Origin: an uncultured Lachnospiraceae bacterium
GTDB lineage: Bacteria; Bacillota; Clostridia; Lachnospirales; Lachnospiraceae
Length of the DNA stretch: 62,240 nt
Direction of reading: 5' to 3'
Assembly: GCA_902786515.1 (NCBI GenBank)
Contig: CADADA010000019.1
Coordinates: 1-62,240 of the forward strand
The position numbers and the translations under genes were made by a program. Shown piece after piece: positions 18,391-28,206 of this stretch (positions are counted from its first letter, which is position 1; each line of letters starts with the position of its first letter). The notes beneath the pieces are model-generated. The model was given only the letters and a program-made list of their open reading frames with translations, made no database searches and was not told the origin of the DNA.

Positions 18391-19980
18391 TTGGCAGATT
18401 TAAAAAATGAGATAGAAAAGCGTCGTACCTTTGCGATAATATCGCATCCGGATGCAGGTAAAACTACTCTTACGGAAAAGTTTCTGTTGTATGGAGGAGC
18501 AATTAATCTGGCCGGTTCGGTAAAAGGAAAGAAGACGGCAAAGCATGCGGTGTCAGACTGGATGGAGATTGAAAAACAGAGAGGTATCTCCGTTACTTCC
18601 TCTGTATTACAGTTTAATTATGGAGGATATTGCATTAATATTCTGGATACGCCGGGACATGAAGACTTCTCAGAAGATACCTATAGAACATTGATGGCTG
18701 CGGATTCAGCCGTGATGGTAATCGATGCATCCAAGGGTGTTGAGAAACAGACGATTAAATTATTTAAAGTATGCGTTATGAGACATATCCCGATATTTAC
18801 ATTTATCAATAAAATGGACCGTGAGGCAAATGATCCGTTTGAACTTCTCGATGAGATAGAAAATGTGTTGGGAATTAAGACATGTCCTATAAACTGGCCT
18901 ATAGGATGCGGCAAGAACTTCAAAGGTGTATATGACAGACAGACGAAAGAGGTATCCGCATTCAAGGCTGCCATGAACGGACAAAAAGAAGTGGATACAA
19001 AAGTAATTCCTATAGATTCAGACGAACTCATTGGTGAGATCGGTCAGTTTAACAAAGAAAAACTGGATGAAGATATTGAACTTTTGGATGGTGCGAGTGC
19101 GGAATACAATCTCGATGAGATACAGGCAGGTGATTTATCACCGGTGTTTTTTGGTTCTGCCCTTACGAATTTTGGTGTTGAAACATTTTTAAAACACTTT
19201 TTAAATATGACTACTTCACCGCTTTCTAGAAATTCAGATCAGGGAGAGATTAATCCGTTCACGGAAGATTTTTCAGCATTTGTGTTTAAGATTCAGGCAA
19301 ACATGAACAAGGCCCACAGGGACAGGGTGGCATTTATGAGAATCTGTTCCGGAAAGTTTACTGCCGGAATGGAGGTAAATCATGTTCAGGGTGGAAAAAA
19401 AGTCAAGCTTTCACAGCCACAGCAGATGATGGCGCAGGAAAGACATATAGTAGAGGAGGCATATGCCGGAGATATTATCGGAGTATTTGACCCGGGCATA
19501 TTTTCTATAGGAGATACATTGGAGTTATCTAATAAAAAGTTTTCTTTTGAAGGTATTCCTACATTTGCACCGGAACATTTTGCCAGAGTGAGGCAGATGG
19601 ATACCATGAAGAGAAAGCAATTTATCAAAGGAATAAGCCAGATTGCCCAGGAAGGTGCTATACAGATTTTTCAGGAGTATAACACCGGAATGGAAGAAAT
19701 CATTGTTGGTGTGGTAGGTGTGCTCCAGTTTGACGTGCTCAAGTTCAGATTGGAAAATGAGTACAATGTAGAGATAAAATTAGAGACATTGCCATATGAG
19801 CATATAAGATGGATTGTCAACAAAGATATAGACCTGAATAAAATCGTCGGAACATCTGATATGAAGAAAATAAAAGATTTACATGACAACCCGCTGTTAC
19901 TGTTTGTGAATAGCTGGAGTGTGGGAATGGTATTAGACAGAAATGAAAATCTTGAACTTTCAGAGTTTGGTAAAAATTAG
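18391..19980 (+). CDS. prfC: Peptide chain release factor 3
   Basis: 529 residues, full length, from a TTG start with AGGAGG at 18378-18383. The GTPase motifs are SHPDAGKTTLTE (G1), DTPGHEDFSEDTYR (G3) and INKMDRE (G4). RF3 removes RF1/RF2 from the ribosome after peptide release. The stop TAG is made of TA from the original sequence and G from the inserted 194-bp element, so the element lands exactly on the stop codon and leaves the protein intact. The gene carries its own promoter. Confidence 0.97.
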   Translation: MADLKNEIEKRRTFAIISHPDAGKTTLTEKFLLYGGAINLAGSVKGKKTAKHAVSDWMEIEKQRGISVTSSVLQFNYGGYCINILDTPGHEDFSEDTYRTLMAADSAVMVIDASKGVEKQTIKLFKVCVMRHIPIFTFINKMDREANDPFELLDEIENVLGIKTCPINWPIGCGKNFKGVYDRQTKEVSAFKAAMNGQKEVDTKVIPIDSDELIGEIGQFNKEKLDEDIELLDGASAEYNLDEIQAGDLSPVFFGSALTNFGVETFLKHFLNMTTSPLSRNSDQGEINPFTEDFSAFVFKIQANMNKAHRDRVAFMRICSGKFTAGMEVNHVQGGKKVKLSQPQQMMAQERHIVEEAYAGDIIGVFDPGIFSIGDTLELSNKKFSFEGIPTFAPEHFARVRQMDTMKRKQFIKGISQIAQEGAIQIFQEYNTGMEEIIVGVVGVLQFDVLKFRLENEYNVEIKLETLPYEHIRWIVNKDIDLNKIVGTSDMKKIKDLHDNPLLLFVNSWSVGMVLDRNENLELSEFGKN

Positions 19981-20173
19981 TTACTATTCACAGCTGATTA
20001 CAGAAAATAAGCAGATTCGTTGTGCTTGCACGTAAGAAGCTGTTTATTTTCTGTAATCTTCCTGCTGTGAAGCAGGAACCTCTCCCGTAATGAGGATTTC
20101 AGGTGCGTAGCACCGAGAGAGCTGCGAAGCAGCGGGAAATCCGAATGTCGGGAGAGGAGCTGTGAATAGTAAC
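19980..20173. mobile_element. 194-bp structured inverted-repeat element with 8-bp target duplication
   Basis: The ends GTTACTATTCACAGCT (19980-19995) and AGCTGTGAATAGTAAC (20158-20173) are a perfect 16-bp inverted repeat. AAAAATTA flanks both sides (19972-19979 and 20174-20181), a target duplication. Inside, almost every base is in a nested stem: 15-bp stem 19996-20010/20044-20058; hairpin 20061-20076; stem CCTCTCCCG/CGGGAGAGG (20079-20087/20149-20157) enclosing GGATTTC/GAAATCC, which in turn encloses two hairpins, GGTGC-GTA-GCACC and GCTGC-GAA-GCAGC. There is no coding capacity. A non-autonomous transposon is the best reading. Confidence 0.9.
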
Positions 20174-20195
20174 AAAAATTAATCAGAGCCAAACT

Positions 20196-20240
20196 ACAAA
20201 AAAGCAGTGAAATCTTTTAACAGATATCACTGCTCTTTTT
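20196..20240. terminator. Bidirectional terminator
   Basis: AGCAGTGA (20203-20210) pairs with TCACTGCT (20227-20234), with six or more A before and five T after. It serves the minus-strand lipoprotein gene and probably also served prfC before the element separated them. Confidence 0.85.
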
Positions 20241-20250
20241 GTAACAATAT

Positions 20251-21468
20251 TTATTCAGCTGCCTCAGAAGTCTCTTCTGCTGAAGTTTCTTCAGGTGTTG
20301 TAGCTGTCGCATCAGTTGTAGTCTCTATCTCAGAGTCGTCAACAACTTTAGCATTTCTTCCAATAAATTCCAATACCTTATAGTAAATTATCTGGTCGAT
20401 AGTCTCCTGCTTTGGATATGTTTTTTCATACTCTTCGATAGTCTCGTATCCGTAATATGCCATATCCTCGCTTGATTTTTTATCATATTCTTCCTGAGTG
20501 GCAGTAATATTTTCAGCTCTTGCAATGTAGTTGGAGATAACCTGACATTTCAACTGGTACTTTGCCTCATCATGAAGAGAAGACTCGAAATCCTCTTTTG
20601 ATGTGTTTTCATTATTTTTAAGGTATTCATCTACGCTCACACCGTAGTTAGAATTAATAATATTCTCATAGTACTTGTATAAGTCAGAATACTTTGCCTG
20701 CTCCTCGGCTGCATCGTATTTGATTTCTGTTTCATCTAAAAGAACAGGCCATACTGAGGAAATCTTATTACTCAATACGAGCTGGTCTCTAAGGTAGTCA
20801 TTAAATTCAGCGACTGTAGTAGCACCATCACAATCTTCCTGACAATTTTCCTTAACAAAGTCATCTGTCAGTTCTGGATTTGTGGTTACTTTGATGCTGT
20901 TCAATGTTACAGTGAATTCAACCGGTTTTCCGGCAAGGGATACAGATTCACCGTTAATTGTGGTTGACTGTGTGTACGTATCTGGGAATGTTAAATCCAA
21001 AGTAACGGTTTCGCCGATATTCTTGCCGATAAGTCCGTCTTCAAATCCTGCAATGAAAGAGCCGCTTCCGATGGTTAAATCATATCCTGATGCGGTGCCT
21101 CCTTCAAATTCATTTCCATCAATTCTTCCTACATAATCGATATTCACAACATCGCCGTCTTTGACAGTTCCTTCTGTCACCTCTGAAGTAGTGGCATGGT
21201 TAGATAGAATACGGTTTACAGCATCGTTAAAAGTATCATCATCAACATCTTCAGTTGATTTACCGACTTTAAGTTCCTTGTAGTTGAAATCATCGCCGTC
21301 GATGACAGAGTCAGTTTTACCTGCCATATATTCACCGGATTCATTCGTCTCAACCTCTTTTACTGTACCGGAAGAGCTTTTTCCACCATCTTTTTTAGAT
21401 ACGGAACATCCTGTAGCAGTAAGAGCCATGGCAACGCATAATCCTATTACCAATAATTTTTTTTTCAT
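20251..21468 (-). CDS. Trigger-factor-like lipoprotein peptidyl-prolyl isomerase
   Basis: 405 residues. The lipobox LTATGC puts the modified cysteine at residue 21. An FKBP domain (about 100-195) has VNIDYVGRIDG, FIAGFEDGLIGKNIGETV and a PDTY loop. The rest is the helical trigger-factor C-terminal chaperone arm, followed by a low-complexity Thr/Glu tail. It probably folds secreted proteins outside the membrane, where ribosome binding is irrelevant; the ribosome-docking domain of true trigger factor is absent. Confidence 0.9.
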   Translation of the reverse strand: MKKKLLVIGLCVAMALTATGCSVSKKDGGKSSSGTVKEVETNESGEYMAGKTDSVIDGDDFNYKELKVGKSTEDVDDDTFNDAVNRILSNHATTSEVTEGTVKDGDVVNIDYVGRIDGNEFEGGTASGYDLTIGSGSFIAGFEDGLIGKNIGETVTLDLTFPDTYTQSTTINGESVSLAGKPVEFTVTLNSIKVTTNPELTDDFVKENCQEDCDGATTVAEFNDYLRDQLVLSNKISSVWPVLLDETEIKYDAAEEQAKYSDLYKYYENIINSNYGVSVDEYLKNNENTSKEDFESSLHDEAKYQLKCQVISNYIARAENITATQEEYDKKSSEDMAYYGYETIEEYEKTYPKQETIDQIIYYKVLEFIGRNAKVVDDSEIETTTDATATTPEETSAEETSEAAE

Positions 21469-21561
21469 TTTGTTACCTGCTTTCCATTTGTTATTTTTAA
21501 GTCACACCATTATTTTATATCATAAATAGATAGATTTGAAAAGGTTTTTAGCAAAACAAAG

Positions 21562-21590
21562 TTGCTATTTATTTCATTTCATAGTATCAT
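21562..21590 (+). promoter_or_regulatory. Promoter of the BMP lipoprotein gene
   Basis: TTGCTA (21562-21567), a 17-base spacer and TATCAT (21585-21590), 34 bases before the ATG. Confidence 0.5.
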
Positions 21591-21623
21591 AATGGAAAAA
21601 GCTTAGAAAGGTATAGGTGAATT

Positions 21624-22748
21624 ATGGATAAACGCCACAAGTTTATAACAGGCTTATGCATTTCCATATTGATGCTGATAGTTGTTATCGTTATATGCGT
21701 GCAGATGTATGGGACGGCTACTCCGGGGAATAAGCAGCATCCGTCAGAAAGCAATATAGACATTGCATTACTTACGGATAGTGAAGGTGTGGAAGATTCT
21801 TCCTATAATCAATACTCATATGAAGGATTGAAAAAGTACTGTAAAGAGTCAGATGTGGCATACAAAGTATTTACACCTAAGACTTCTGAAAATGAAGAGT
21901 GTCTCTCGACAGTGGATGATGCCGTTAAGATGGGGGTAAAGCTTATTGTCTGCTCAAGTCCTAATTTGAGCGAGACCGTGTATCAGGCACAGGACAGATA
22001 TTCAGATGTATCGTTTATATTGGTGGACTGTATGCCTTCCAGCTCGGATGGGTATATTACTAAGGTTACGCCGAACGTTACGTCACTGGTATTTGATGAT
22101 GATGAATCAGGATTTATTGCAGGCTATTCAGCAGTTATAAGCGGATACAGGGAAATGGCGGTCTTATATGATGCTGAAAATACCACAGATGTCCATTATT
22201 ACTACGGATTTGTACAGGGAGCTGAGTATGCAGCTTTAGAGATTAATGAAAATGTTAATATTAAGGCAAGGGATATTTCAACTGAAGATGAGAAGTATCC
22301 TATGAGAATTGCCAGACGTTATTATTCTAAGGGAACACAGCTGATTATGACATGTAATCAGAGCGTTTGCAGGCTGGTCAACTCGCAGGCGAAGAAGTAT
22401 GAAGGTGCAGTGGTAATTAATGCCGGATGCAATCTGAACAAGTACAAGGCGGTCGCAGGTTCGGTAGTAAAAAACATTGAGGAAGCCGTCTACTCATATG
22501 TAAAGACATATTCTGAGGGTGATGATTTGGAAAGCGAAGATGTTGTAACGTTTAACGCAACGAATAACGCTGTCTGCTTCGAACCTAATGAAACGATATT
22601 GACAAATTTTGATACGGAAAAATACGAGAAAATGTATAAGAGACTGGCACGTGGAAAAATCATGCTTATCAGCGATACGACCGTTACAATAGAAGATTTG
22701 GAACTTACAAATGTAACGGTTAAAGAATTTAATCATACGGAGTCGTAA
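21624..22748 (+). CDS. BMP/PnrA-like substrate-binding protein
   Basis: 374 residues. An N-terminal helix (about 9-28) without a lipobox serves as anchor. The body follows the BMP family: DIALLTDSEGVEDSSYNQYSYEG, KLIVCSSPNLSETV, SLVFDDDESGFIAGYSA (the signature GFLAG-like block) and YYYGFVQGAEYA. BMP proteins bind nucleosides for ABC import, but no transport genes lie nearby, so a sensing role is possible. Confidence 0.8.
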   Translation: MDKRHKFITGLCISILMLIVVIVICVQMYGTATPGNKQHPSESNIDIALLTDSEGVEDSSYNQYSYEGLKKYCKESDVAYKVFTPKTSENEECLSTVDDAVKMGVKLIVCSSPNLSETVYQAQDRYSDVSFILVDCMPSSSDGYITKVTPNVTSLVFDDDESGFIAGYSAVISGYREMAVLYDAENTTDVHYYYGFVQGAEYAALEINENVNIKARDISTEDEKYPMRIARRYYSKGTQLIMTCNQSVCRLVNSQAKKYEGAVVINAGCNLNKYKAVAGSVVKNIEEAVYSYVKTYSEGDDLESEDVVTFNATNNAVCFEPNETILTNFDTEKYEKMYKRLARGKIMLISDTTVTIEDLELTNVTVKEFNHTES

Positions 22749-22756
22749 TTTTTAGA

Positions 22757-22785
22757 AAGGCAGGCTGAAAGCCTGCCTTAATTTT
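22757..22785. terminator. Terminator between convergent genes
   Basis: AGGCAGGCT (22758-22766), loop GAA, AGCCTGCCT (22770-22778), then TAATTTT. It ends the BMP gene; the CapA stop codon overlaps its 3' arm. Confidence 0.85.
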
Positions 22786-23824
22786 CTGAAATTATTCCAT
22801 TATTATCGATTGTCACGCCAAAAGATATATCCTGTAAAAAATCAAAAATTCTTCGCTTTTCAGTTTCATCTGTCTTTAAGGATGTGGTAAAATTTTCCTG
22901 CATACACGGCAGAAATCTCATATCCTGCAATCCTTCCGCCGAAACGTCTATTTCAATCACTCCGGTTTCTTTAGTCTCGTCGTTAAACCAGAAGTCTCCT
23001 AAACTGTATATTATCGGTTTGCCATTATAATATTCAATCCCCTGAAGCACGTGAGAATGTCCGCCAATCACTATATCTGCTCCGGCATCAATAAATTCAT
23101 GCCCCATAGTTTTTTGGGAATTTGTAACTTCATGAGTATCTTCATTGCCCCAGTGTATGTAAGCTACAAGAAAATCACAATTTTCTTTTGCCTCCCGAAT
23201 TACTTCAAGATATTCGGTATCATCATATGCTAAAAGAACTCCGGGAGAAGATTCAGAAGCTTCAGGCGTATATCGTATCTTTTCGGCACAGGTAGCACCG
23301 ACAAAACCTACTTTTATATTTTTTATATCATAATAAACCGGCTTTTTTGCATCGCTGATTGTTCCGCCACCGCCGAAAGTTGTGATATTCGCGGAATGCA
23401 GGGTGTCTAAGGTGTCAAAAAAAGCATCAGGACCAAAATCATATATATGATTATTTGACAGAGAAACGGTATCCACACCCAGCTCACTCAATATGCCGAT
23501 TCTTGATGTAGCAGCCCTGAAAGTGTAGTATTTTCCGGGAAGAGGCTCACCTCTGTCGCTGAAAGTAAATTCATTATTGAGCATAAAAATGTCTGCAGCA
23601 TTCAGTCTTTCTATGAGGTCCTTTGAGATGCAATTCTCAAGCATCCCTGATTCGGCATCGTATTTATCAAGTGTGTACCAGTTTTCACAAAGGCAGAGGT
23701 CTCCGGCAAAATCAATTGTCAGATAATCTTCGGTCTTTGAATCAGTGGCAGTCGAACCTAAAAAAGAAAGAACTATAAACATACACAAACTCTTTATAAG
23801 CTTAATAAAAATATTCGTCTCCAT
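22778..23824 (-). CDS. CapA family metallophosphatase-like protein
   Basis: 348 residues with an N-terminal signal helix (about 8-25). CapA features are DFAGDLCL, MLNNEFTFSD, VSLSNNHIYDFG, YIHWGNED and IGGHSHVLQGIEYYNGKPIIYSLGDF. Members include the poly-gamma-glutamate protein CapA and related calcineurin-fold proteins. The CapB/C synthetase genes are not nearby, so polymer synthesis is unproven. Its ATG overlaps the end of the small upstream gene by 23 bases, suggesting a two-gene operon. Confidence 0.88.
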   Translation of the reverse strand: METNIFIKLIKSLCMFIVLSFLGSTATDSKTEDYLTIDFAGDLCLCENWYTLDKYDAESGMLENCISKDLIERLNAADIFMLNNEFTFSDRGEPLPGKYYTFRAATSRIGILSELGVDTVSLSNNHIYDFGPDAFFDTLDTLHSANITTFGGGGTISDAKKPVYYDIKNIKVGFVGATCAEKIRYTPEASESSPGVLLAYDDTEYLEVIREAKENCDFLVAYIHWGNEDTHEVTNSQKTMGHEFIDAGADIVIGGHSHVLQGIEYYNGKPIIYSLGDFWFNDETKETGVIEIDVSAEGLQDMRFLPCMQENFTTSLKTDETEKRRIFDFLQDISFGVTIDNNGIISEN

Positions 23825-24221
23825 GAGCCTGGATAACCTTTCTTATGCTCGCCGAGTTCTTGAACTCAACTCCCATCGTATCAATCTGGTAGTTGTAGAA
23901 AGCTGATGTAAAAAATTCCATTATGTACGAATGGTAATGCTGTGGAAAGCGACGATAGACAGCTAAAACTCCGTCATAAAAAAACTGTTCCCTTCCAAAC
24001 GTATTCGAAGCAACCCATGCAGCAATTGTCGAAATACAATATTTTTCACATTCTTCCACTCTTGACATTGTCCGCAGCTTTGAACAAATTACCTGGTATT
24101 CATCATAATCCATATTAATTACTGATTTCATCATAACGTGTTCGCCCATTTTATTGGTAATCAGTCCGAGGATAGTACTCTGGATATCGGATAAGCTTGT
24201 ATCATAAGACCATCTAGCCAT
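23802..24221 (-). CDS. Conserved-looking protein of unknown function
   Basis: 139 residues from ATG 24221, fixed by GGAAGGAG eight bases upstream; a longer frame to 24341 has no site. The product is mostly helical, aromatic-rich (QFFYDGVLAVYRRFPQHYHSYIMEF) and lacks membrane helices or known motifs. I do not recognise it. It overlaps capA and is probably co-transcribed. Confidence 0.65.
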   Translation of the reverse strand: MARWSYDTSLSDIQSTILGLITNKMGEHVMMKSVINMDYDEYQVICSKLRTMSRVEECEKYCISTIAAWVASNTFGREQFFYDGVLAVYRRFPQHYHSYIMEFFTSAFYNYQIDTMGVEFKNSASIRKVIQAHGDEYFY

Positions 24222-24367
24222 AACTATCAACTCCTTCCTTTGTATTCCTAAAGATATACCATGATTATACCATAAAACAGGTAGGATTAGAAGTGAAATT
24301 TGTTTGAAACATATAATATTATGTTCACGAAATATACACAATAATATAGTATCATATCACAGAAAGT

Positions 24368-24385
24368 ACGTTTTTATAAAAACGT
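24368..24385. promoter_or_regulatory. 18-bp perfect palindrome
   Basis: ACGTTTTTATAAAAACGT lies in the intergenic region between divergent genes, 38 bases before the metallo-hydrolase start. It could be an operator or part of a promoter. Confidence 0.45.
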
Positions 24386-24422
24386 TTAACAGAGTGATAT
24401 TATTTGGAAGGAGAAGATGTGT

Positions 24423-25298
24423 ATGAGTCATAAAAAAGATATTATTGTAGCAGTAGTGATATTGGCAGTCATGATTATGCTGGCAGGTTTTCTGTTCGCC
24501 ATGCATGGTAAGAAGACTGTTAAGGAGATAGAAGTTATAAGCAGCTCAGAGAAAACTCATGAGCTTTCAGTTATATTTATAAATGCAGGAAAGGCGGATT
24601 CACACCTTATACTTGTGGATGGCAAGTCCTATCTTATTGATACAGGTAAATCAAAATCCGTTACACAGATATCTAACGTATTGATGAAATATGATGTGGA
24701 TAAACTTGACGGAGTCTTTTTGACACATTCTCATTCTGACCACGTTGGGGGGCTTAAAAAGATAAGCAAAGAATATGATATCGAACATTTGTATACCGCA
24801 AATATTTCCGGTGATGAAGATGAACTTGACAAGGTTGCAGAGAAAGCAGATTTAAAGAGAGAACAGCTTGCAGCGGGAGACAGGATAACTATTACTGACG
24901 GATTGTATCTGGAGGTACTTGGACCGTTAGAGTATAATGGCGATGATGACAATGATAATTCGCTCATATTGAGACTTTTTGTGAATGGAAAAGCGATTTT
25001 ATTTACGGGGGATATGCAGTTTGCGGAAGAAAAGACACTGTTAGAAGCCGGGATAGATTTGAAATGCGACATCCTAAAGGTTGGCAACCACGGCAATCCG
25101 GATGCAACTTCTGAGCAGTTTGCAAAGGCGGCATCACCGGAATATGCGATTATTACGACAGATACAACGGTGGATGAAGATTCAGCCAATGAAAGGGTAA
25201 AAGCATTATTTAATGATGTATATGTTACAATGGACTACCAATATGGAATAAAGGCGGATATTAGCACTGATGGAACGATTACGATAGGAGAAGCATAG
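24423..25298 (+). CDS. ComEC/Rec2-like metallo-beta-lactamase-fold hydrolase
   Basis: 291 residues. ATG 24423 has AAGGAG nine bases upstream, better than the ATG at 24417. An N-terminal helix (about 9-28) exports or anchors the protein. HSHSDH (in FLTHSHSDHVGG) is the metal-binding motif, followed by FTGDMQ and KVGNHGNPDAT, the arrangement of the ComEC C-terminal domain. Likely a secreted nuclease or phosphodiesterase. It is followed by hydE after a one-base gap. Confidence 0.87.
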   Translation: MSHKKDIIVAVVILAVMIMLAGFLFAMHGKKTVKEIEVISSSEKTHELSVIFINAGKADSHLILVDGKSYLIDTGKSKSVTQISNVLMKYDVDKLDGVFLTHSHSDHVGGLKKISKEYDIEHLYTANISGDEDELDKVAEKADLKREQLAAGDRITITDGLYLEVLGPLEYNGDDDNDNSLILRLFVNGKAILFTGDMQFAEEKTLLEAGIDLKCDILKVGNHGNPDATSEQFAKAASPEYAIITTDTTVDEDSANERVKALFNDVYVTMDYQYGIKADISTDGTITIGEA

Positions 25299-25299
25299 A

Positions 25300-26280
25300 G
25301 TGACGAGAGAGGATTATCTTTATCTGCTTGAGCATTATAGAGATGAAGCTGATGGTTTGAGGCAGAAAGCCGTGCAGATACAGAACCGGTATTATGGAAA
25401 AGAAGTTTTTTTAAGAGGTCTTATTGAATTCAGCAATATTTGTAAAAATGACTGTTATTATTGTGGGATACGTAAAAGTAATAAAAATGCTTCCAGATAC
25501 AGATTAAGCAGGGAAGAGATACTTGAATGTTGTAAGACAGGTTATGAGCTGGGATTTAGAACTTTCGTGCTTCAAAGTGGTGAGGATGTGTATTTTACGG
25601 ATGATATCCTTGCAGACATAGTTTATTCAATCAAAGAACGATATGGAGACTGTGCGGTGACTTTGTCTGTGGGGGAAAAGTCCTATGAGAGTTATAAAAT
25701 ATATCGAGATGCGGGAACGGACAGATATCTGCTCAGACATGAGACGGCAAATCCTGTTCATTATAAAAAACTACATCCCGACAGCATGAGTTTTGAAAAC
25801 AGGCGCAGGTGTCTGTATGACCTGAAGAGTCTGGGATATCAGGTTGGGGCAGGTTTTATGGTTGGGTCTCCATATCAGACTTTTGGTGATATAGCGGACG
25901 ATTTGGTGTTTTTGGAAGAATTTTCTCCGGAAATGGTTGGAATCGGGCCGTTTATTCCGCATGAGGATACGAGATTTGCAGAAGAGCCTTCAGGCAGTGT
26001 GGAGCTGACGCTATTCCTGCTTTCTTTGATAAGAGTAATGCTTCCGGAGGTTCTCCTTCCGGCAACGACGGCACTTTCGACAGTTGATCCTGAAGGAAGG
26101 GAAAAAGGGATATTGTCAGGAGCAAATGTGTTGATGCCGAATTTGTCTCCGGTAAGCGTACGAAAAAAATATCTTCTTTATAATAATAAGAGCTGTATTG
26201 GGGAAGAGGCAGCAGAGTGTATAAATTGCCTTACTAACAGAATGAAACGAATTGGATATAGTTTCTCGGGAAAGACTTAA
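25300..26280 (+). CDS. hydE: [FeFe]-hydrogenase maturase HydE
   Basis: 326 residues from GTG 25300, with AGGAG at 25286-25290 inside the end of the previous gene. The radical-SAM cluster motif is CKNDCYYC (CxxxCxxC) within EFSNICKNDCYYCGIRKSN. The HydE pattern continues with LQSGED, RHETANP, MVGSPYQT and IGPFIPHEDTRFA. HydE supplies the dithiolate-bridge chemistry for the hydrogenase H-cluster. No hydF, hydG or hydrogenase gene is visible in the window. Confidence 0.93.
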   Translation: MTREDYLYLLEHYRDEADGLRQKAVQIQNRYYGKEVFLRGLIEFSNICKNDCYYCGIRKSNKNASRYRLSREEILECCKTGYELGFRTFVLQSGEDVYFTDDILADIVYSIKERYGDCAVTLSVGEKSYESYKIYRDAGTDRYLLRHETANPVHYKKLHPDSMSFENRRRCLYDLKSLGYQVGAGFMVGSPYQTFGDIADDLVFLEEFSPEMVGIGPFIPHEDTRFAEEPSGSVELTLFLLSLIRVMLPEVLLPATTALSTVDPEGREKGILSGANVLMPNLSPVSVRKKYLLYNNKSCIGEEAAECINCLTNRMKRIGYSFSGKT

Positions 26281-26322
26281 AAAACGCTCGGGGGGGGGTG
26301 CGAAAGATATAGAGGATATCTG

Positions 26323-26351
26323 TTGAATTTGTAGACTAAATGTAGTATAAT
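26323..26351 (+). promoter_or_regulatory. Promoter of the chemoreceptor gene
   Basis: TTGAAT (26323-26328), 17 bases, TATAAT (26346-26351). A run of nine G (26290-26298) lies 25 bases upstream. A 5' leader hairpin follows (26362-26400, GATTGT facing ACAATC). Confidence 0.7.
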
Positions 26352-26426
26352 GGGGATATCCGATTGTGAACCGTTTTTTGGCTGAATACGGCTTACAATC
26401 AAATTCGAAACGGGAGGAAGAAGTAA

Positions 26427-28154
26427 ATGAAAGATGGAACAAATGAAAAAGGTAAGATTAAGTTTTCGGTAATGGCAAAGATTCTGATGATAGCCATATT
26501 GCCACTGATTGCAATATTTGCACTGGCGATAGTCTGTACGATACTGAATATAAGCAGTGTATACAGATCACATACGGAAAACATGCTGAAGACTACAGTG
26601 GCGGCAGTTGAGAGTGCGTATGATAATGCATTTGAGGGAGAATATGAATTAAGAGATGATAAGTTATATAAAGGAGATAGTGAATTATCAGACGAGCTTG
26701 ATATTGTGGATTCTATACGTGAAAAGAGTGATGTTGTATTTACGATTTTTTATGGAGATACGAGAATGGTTACTTCCGTAAAAGATGCCAGTGGCAACAG
26801 GATGACCGGAACGAAGGCTGACCCGAAGATTTACCAGACAGTAATGGATAAAGGATTTTATAGTGGTGAAGCGGTAATTGGAGGCCAAGATTATCACGTA
26901 TACTATGATGTTGTGAAGAATGATGACGGTGATACAGTTGGAATGTTCTTTGCAGGATATCCGTCAGCCGAAGAAAAAGAACACGTCATAGAAAAAGTTA
27001 TGAAGATGGTAATTTGGCTGTCAATCATATTTGTAGTATGTATTGCATTTGTAGTTCCTATCACATTAAATATTGTTAAGTCACTGATTAGTATCAATAA
27101 GAGCGTGATAGAGATATCTAACGGAGACTTCACGGTTGATATTGATGAAAAGGTTATGAAGAGAAATGACGAGATTGGACTTATCGGACGTTCTGTTGAA
27201 CAGTTGAAGGAAGATATCCGTCATATTATAGAAGGTATACATAGTACGGTAGACATAACCAAGAATTCATGTTCAGAGGTTGGTGATATGTCTGAGAATG
27301 CCAGCAAGACAATCGATGACGTAAGCCATGCAGTTGAGGAGATTGCTATAGGTGCTACATCACAGGCTGATGAGACACAGACTGCAGTTGGAGATATCGA
27401 GACAATGGGAAGACTCATTGAGGATATTGTAGGAAATGTTAAGGCACTTACAGATACCGCAAATGATATGGGTAATGCGGAAAAAGATGCAATGAGTATT
27501 TTGGAGAAGCTGGATGCTACTAACGTTAAGACTAATGAGGCAGTAGCAAAGATTTCAAGTCAGACCGAGGCTACGAATAATTCTGCAAATGAGATTTCGC
27601 AGGCGGTTGATTTGATTACATCCATTGCTGATCAGACAAATCTCCTTTCACTTAATGCTTCTATTGAGGCTGCGAGAGCAGGTGAAGCCGGAAGAGGTTT
27701 TGCGGTAGTTGCATCTGAGATTCAGACGTTGGCAGAACAGTCAAATTCATCAGCTGAGAAGATTCAGCAGATTATCGCAGAGCTGATAAGCGAGTCTTCA
27801 AAGACGGTGGATTATATGAAGGATGTCAGGGAAGCTGTTGCTGAGCAGCAGGAAGAACTTGATAATACCAAGAAGATGTTTGCAAGAGTAAGAGAAGGCG
27901 TAAATCTGTCACTTGAGAATATTGAAGAGATTAACGGACAGACAGAGAGATTGAATGTAGAACGTAATAATATCGTAGAAGTAATTCAGGATTTGTCAGC
28001 GGTATCAGAGGAAAATGCAGCTGCTACGGAAGAAACAACTGCTTCTGCCGAAGAGCTCGCTTCAATGATGAATGAGCTTGCTGCGTCAGCATCAGAACTT
28101 ACAAGACTTGCGGATGAACTCGATGATTCAGTCAAAGCATTTAAAGTTGAATAA
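26427..28154 (+). CDS. Methyl-accepting chemotaxis protein
   Basis: 575 residues. The helices at about 13-38 and 188-211 enclose a single-Cache-like sensor (about 45-180; motifs [18 protein letters not shown] and [11 protein letters not shown]). A HAMP domain follows, then the cytoplasmic signalling coiled coil with the hairpin tip [18 protein letters not shown]. It detects an external ligand and signals to CheA; the presence of a chemoreceptor implies a motile organism. It has its own promoter and terminator. Confidence 0.95.
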   Translation: MKDGTNEKGKIKFSVMAKILMIAILPLIAIFALAIVCTILNISSVYRSHTENMLKTTVAAVESAYDNAFEGEYELRDDKLYKGDSELSDELDIVDSIREKSDVVFTIFYGDTRMVTSVKDASGNRMTGTKADPKIYQTVMDKGFYSGEAVIGGQDYHVYYDVVKNDDGDTVGMFFAGYPSAEEKEHVIEKVMKMVIWLSIIFVVCIAFVVPITLNIVKSLISINKSVIEISNGDFTVDIDEKVMKRNDEIGLIGRSVEQLKEDIRHIIEGIHSTVDITKNSCSEVGDMSENASKTIDDVSHAVEEIAIGATSQADETQTAVGDIETMGRLIEDIVGNVKALTDTANDMGNAEKDAMSILEKLDATNVKTNEAVAKISSQTEATNNSANEISQAVDLITSIADQTNLLSLNASIEAARAGEAGRGFAVVASEIQTLAEQSNSSAEKIQQIIAELISESSKTVDYMKDVREAVAEQQEELDNTKKMFARVREGVNLSLENIEEINGQTERLNVERNNIVEVIQDLSAVSEENAAATEETTASAEELASMMNELAASASELTRLADELDDSVKAFKVE

Positions 28155-28169
28155 ATAAAATGAAAAAAT

Positions 28170-28205
28170 AACGGATGCCATGCTTAACTGTGGCATCCGT
28201 TTTGC
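28170..28205 (+). terminator. Terminator of the chemoreceptor gene
   Basis: AACGGATGCCA pairs with TGGCATCCGTT over a ten-base loop, followed by TTT. It abuts the convergent Rrf2 gene. Confidence 0.85.
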
Positions 28206-28206
28206 G

